Below are positions 62,929-64,000 of a stretch of 64,000 nucleotides of DNA, in pieces; the first letter of the stretch is position 1; each line of letters opens with the position of its first letter. The translations under genes were made by a program, and so were the position numbers. The DNA comes from Burkholderia sp. Leaf177 (lineage in GTDB: Bacteria > Pseudomonadota > Gammaproteobacteria > Burkholderiales > Burkholderiaceae): positions 168,741-232,740 of the forward strand of contig NZ_LMPF01000021.1 in assembly GCF_001424345.1 (NCBI RefSeq). Reading direction: 5' to 3'. Under the pieces are notes generated by a model. It was not told where the DNA came from, searched no databases, and saw only the letters and a program-made list of their open reading frames with translations.

Positions 62929-64000
62929 ATGATGGATACCGCAGTGGCCACGGCCGCGCCTTATCTTTTACTCGATAACATCACCGTGCGTTTTCCCGGC
63001 GTGCTTGCGCTCGACTCGGTTTCGCTCGGTGTGCGCACGGGCGAAGTCCACGGGCTGATGGGCGAGAACGGCGCGGGCAAATCGACCTTGCTCAAAGTGC
63101 TGTCGGGCGTGAACTCAACGAGCGGCGGAAGCTTGTCGCTCGATGGCGTGGAGCAGCAATTCACGACCACCAAGGCCGCAATCGAAGCGGGTATCGCGAT
63201 CATTTATCAGGAGTTGCATCTCGTGCCCGAGCTGACCGTGGCCGAGAACCTGATGCTCGGTGCAATGCCGAACCGCTTCGGTTTGCTCGATGAAAAAGCG
63301 CTGGTCAGACGCGCGATTTCCGAGCTGGATCGACTGGGTGAAAAGATCGATCCGAACATGCAAGTGAAGCACTTGTCGATCGGGCAGCGCCAGATGATCG
63401 AGATCGGCAAGGCGCTGATGCGCAACGCGCGCGTGATCGCCTTCGATGAACCCACGAGCTCACTCTCATCGCGCGAAACGGAGCAACTCTTCAAGATCAT
63501 CCGCGCGTTGAAAAGCGAAGGGCGCGCGATCATCTACGTGACGCATCGCATGGACGAGGTCTATGCGCTTTGCGATCGCGTGACGGTTTTTCGCGATGGC
63601 CGGCGTATCGAAACTTTCGAAGAAGTCGATGGACTCGAACGCGATCGCCTGATCAGTTGCATGGTCGGCCGCTCCATTCACGATGTGTACGGATATCGCG
63701 CGCGGGATATCGGCGACGTGCAACTCGATGTGCAAGCGCTGATGGGTCCTGGACTGGCGGAACCGGCGTCGTTCAGCGTGCGCAAGGGCGAGATAGTCGG
63801 GTTTTTCGGGCTCGTGGGCGCCGGTCGTTCGGAATTGATGAAGCTGATTTACGGCGCGGTGAAACCCGTGTCGGGGCAGATCGTGCTGAAAGGATCCAGA
63901 CGCAAGTTCAGGTCGCCGCGCGACGCGGTGCGCGCGGGCGTGGCGCTGTGTCCGGAAGACCGCAAGCAGGAAGGCATCGTTTCGATCGCTTCGGTGTCCG
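62929..64000 (+). CDS. araG: L-arabinose ABC transporter ATPase (3' end outside window)
   Basis: The first 357 residues of a double-domain sugar ABC ATPase of about 500. Domain 1 has Walker [10 protein letters not shown], signature SIGQRQM and Walker [12 protein letters not shown]. Domain 2 starts near residue 275 with the altered Walker A VGAGRSE and [13 protein letters not shown], as in AraG/RbsA. It powers arabinose import together with AraF and an AraH permease expected downstream. Two ATGs lie in tandem at 62929 and 62932; the preceding AAGGAA fits either. The gene continues beyond the window. Confidence 0.92.
   Translation, partial: MMDTAVATAAPYLLLDNITVRFPGVLALDSVSLGVRTGEVHGLMGENGAGKSTLLKVLSGVNSTSGGSLSLDGVEQQFTTTKAAIEAGIAIIYQELHLVPELTVAENLMLGAMPNRFGLLDEKALVRRAISELDRLGEKIDPNMQVKHLSIGQRQMIEIGKALMRNARVIAFDEPTSSLSSRETEQLFKIIRALKSEGRAIIYVTHRMDEVYALCDRVTVFRDGRRIETFEEVDGLERDRLISCMVGRSIHDVYGYRARDIGDVQLDVQALMGPGLAEPASFSVRKGEIVGFFGLVGAGRSELMKLIYGAVKPVSGQIVLKGSRRKFRSPRDAVRAGVALCPEDRKQEGIVSIASVS

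Overview
The window reads as a chromosomal segment of a Burkholderiaceae bacterium, most likely Caballeronia or Paraburkholderia. The evidence is high GC with GC-rich third codon positions, a BDSF quorum-sensing pair of the Burkholderia type (rpfF/rpfR), an ornibactin-type siderophore locus headed by an OrbS-like sigma factor, a KirBac potassium channel, and many LysR regulators. No rRNA, tRNA, insertion sequence, prophage or CRISPR array was seen. Genus assignment is inference.

Layout. 1-1399: C-terminal end of a large GLUG-repeat surface exoprotein. 1.4-12.7 kb: housekeeping and stress genes (yghU-type GST, LysR plus EamA exporter, ilvD, VOC protein, drug exporter with TetR, an ArsR/AHSA1 module, LysR plus NmrA oxidoreductase). 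12.7-18.4 kb: a small polysaccharide-related group (lipoprotein glycoside hydrolase, ATP-grasp, GT2, Wzx-type flippase). 18.4-25.5 kb: HAD phosphatase, Gfo/Idh oxidoreductase, DUF457 membrane hydrolase, a second ArsR/AHSA1 module with DUF899, and a LacI plus MFS sugar-acid type unit with two matching operators. 25.6-29.7 kb: an apparent uptake-and-trap operon (TonB receptor, PnuC, small-molecule kinase). 29.9-35.1 kb: hydrolase and methyltransferase, then rpfF facing rpfR. 35.8-38.1 kb: a protein with two HTH-like repeats and an Abi/HEPN-like protein. 38.1-42.1 kb: FAD oxidase, CoA transferase, SDR. 42.3-46.4 kb: response regulator facing a hybrid kinase, a divergent sigma-like protein and a decayed berberine-bridge-type oxidase. 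46.4-52 kb: monooxygenase, MFS, KirBac, serine hydrolase, FUSC protein. 52-59.9 kb: dapA-like gene, then the orbS-orbH-orbG-orbC-orbD-orbF-orbB block on the minus strand. 60-64 kb: small unknown protein, LysR, and the start of an arabinose ABC transporter operon (araF, araG).

How parts work together. The orb block has a Fur-box-bearing promoter for the sigma factor and an OrbS-type promoter whose -35 overlaps the orbS stop codon, and five of its genes are coupled by 4-base overlaps. It lacks the NRPS genes that would normally follow. RpfF should make the fatty-acid signal cis-2-dodecenoic acid, which RpfR senses and converts into c-di-GMP turnover. The LacI gene and its MFS partner share the palindrome TGAAACGTTTCA. 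Both ArsR/AHSA1 modules appear to have promoters so close to the ATG that their mRNAs could be leaderless.

The least explained parts are the TonB-PnuC-kinase operon (substrate unknown), the tandem HTH-like protein beside the HEPN/Abi protein, the sigma-like protein beside the two-component pair, and the orphaned siderophore block.
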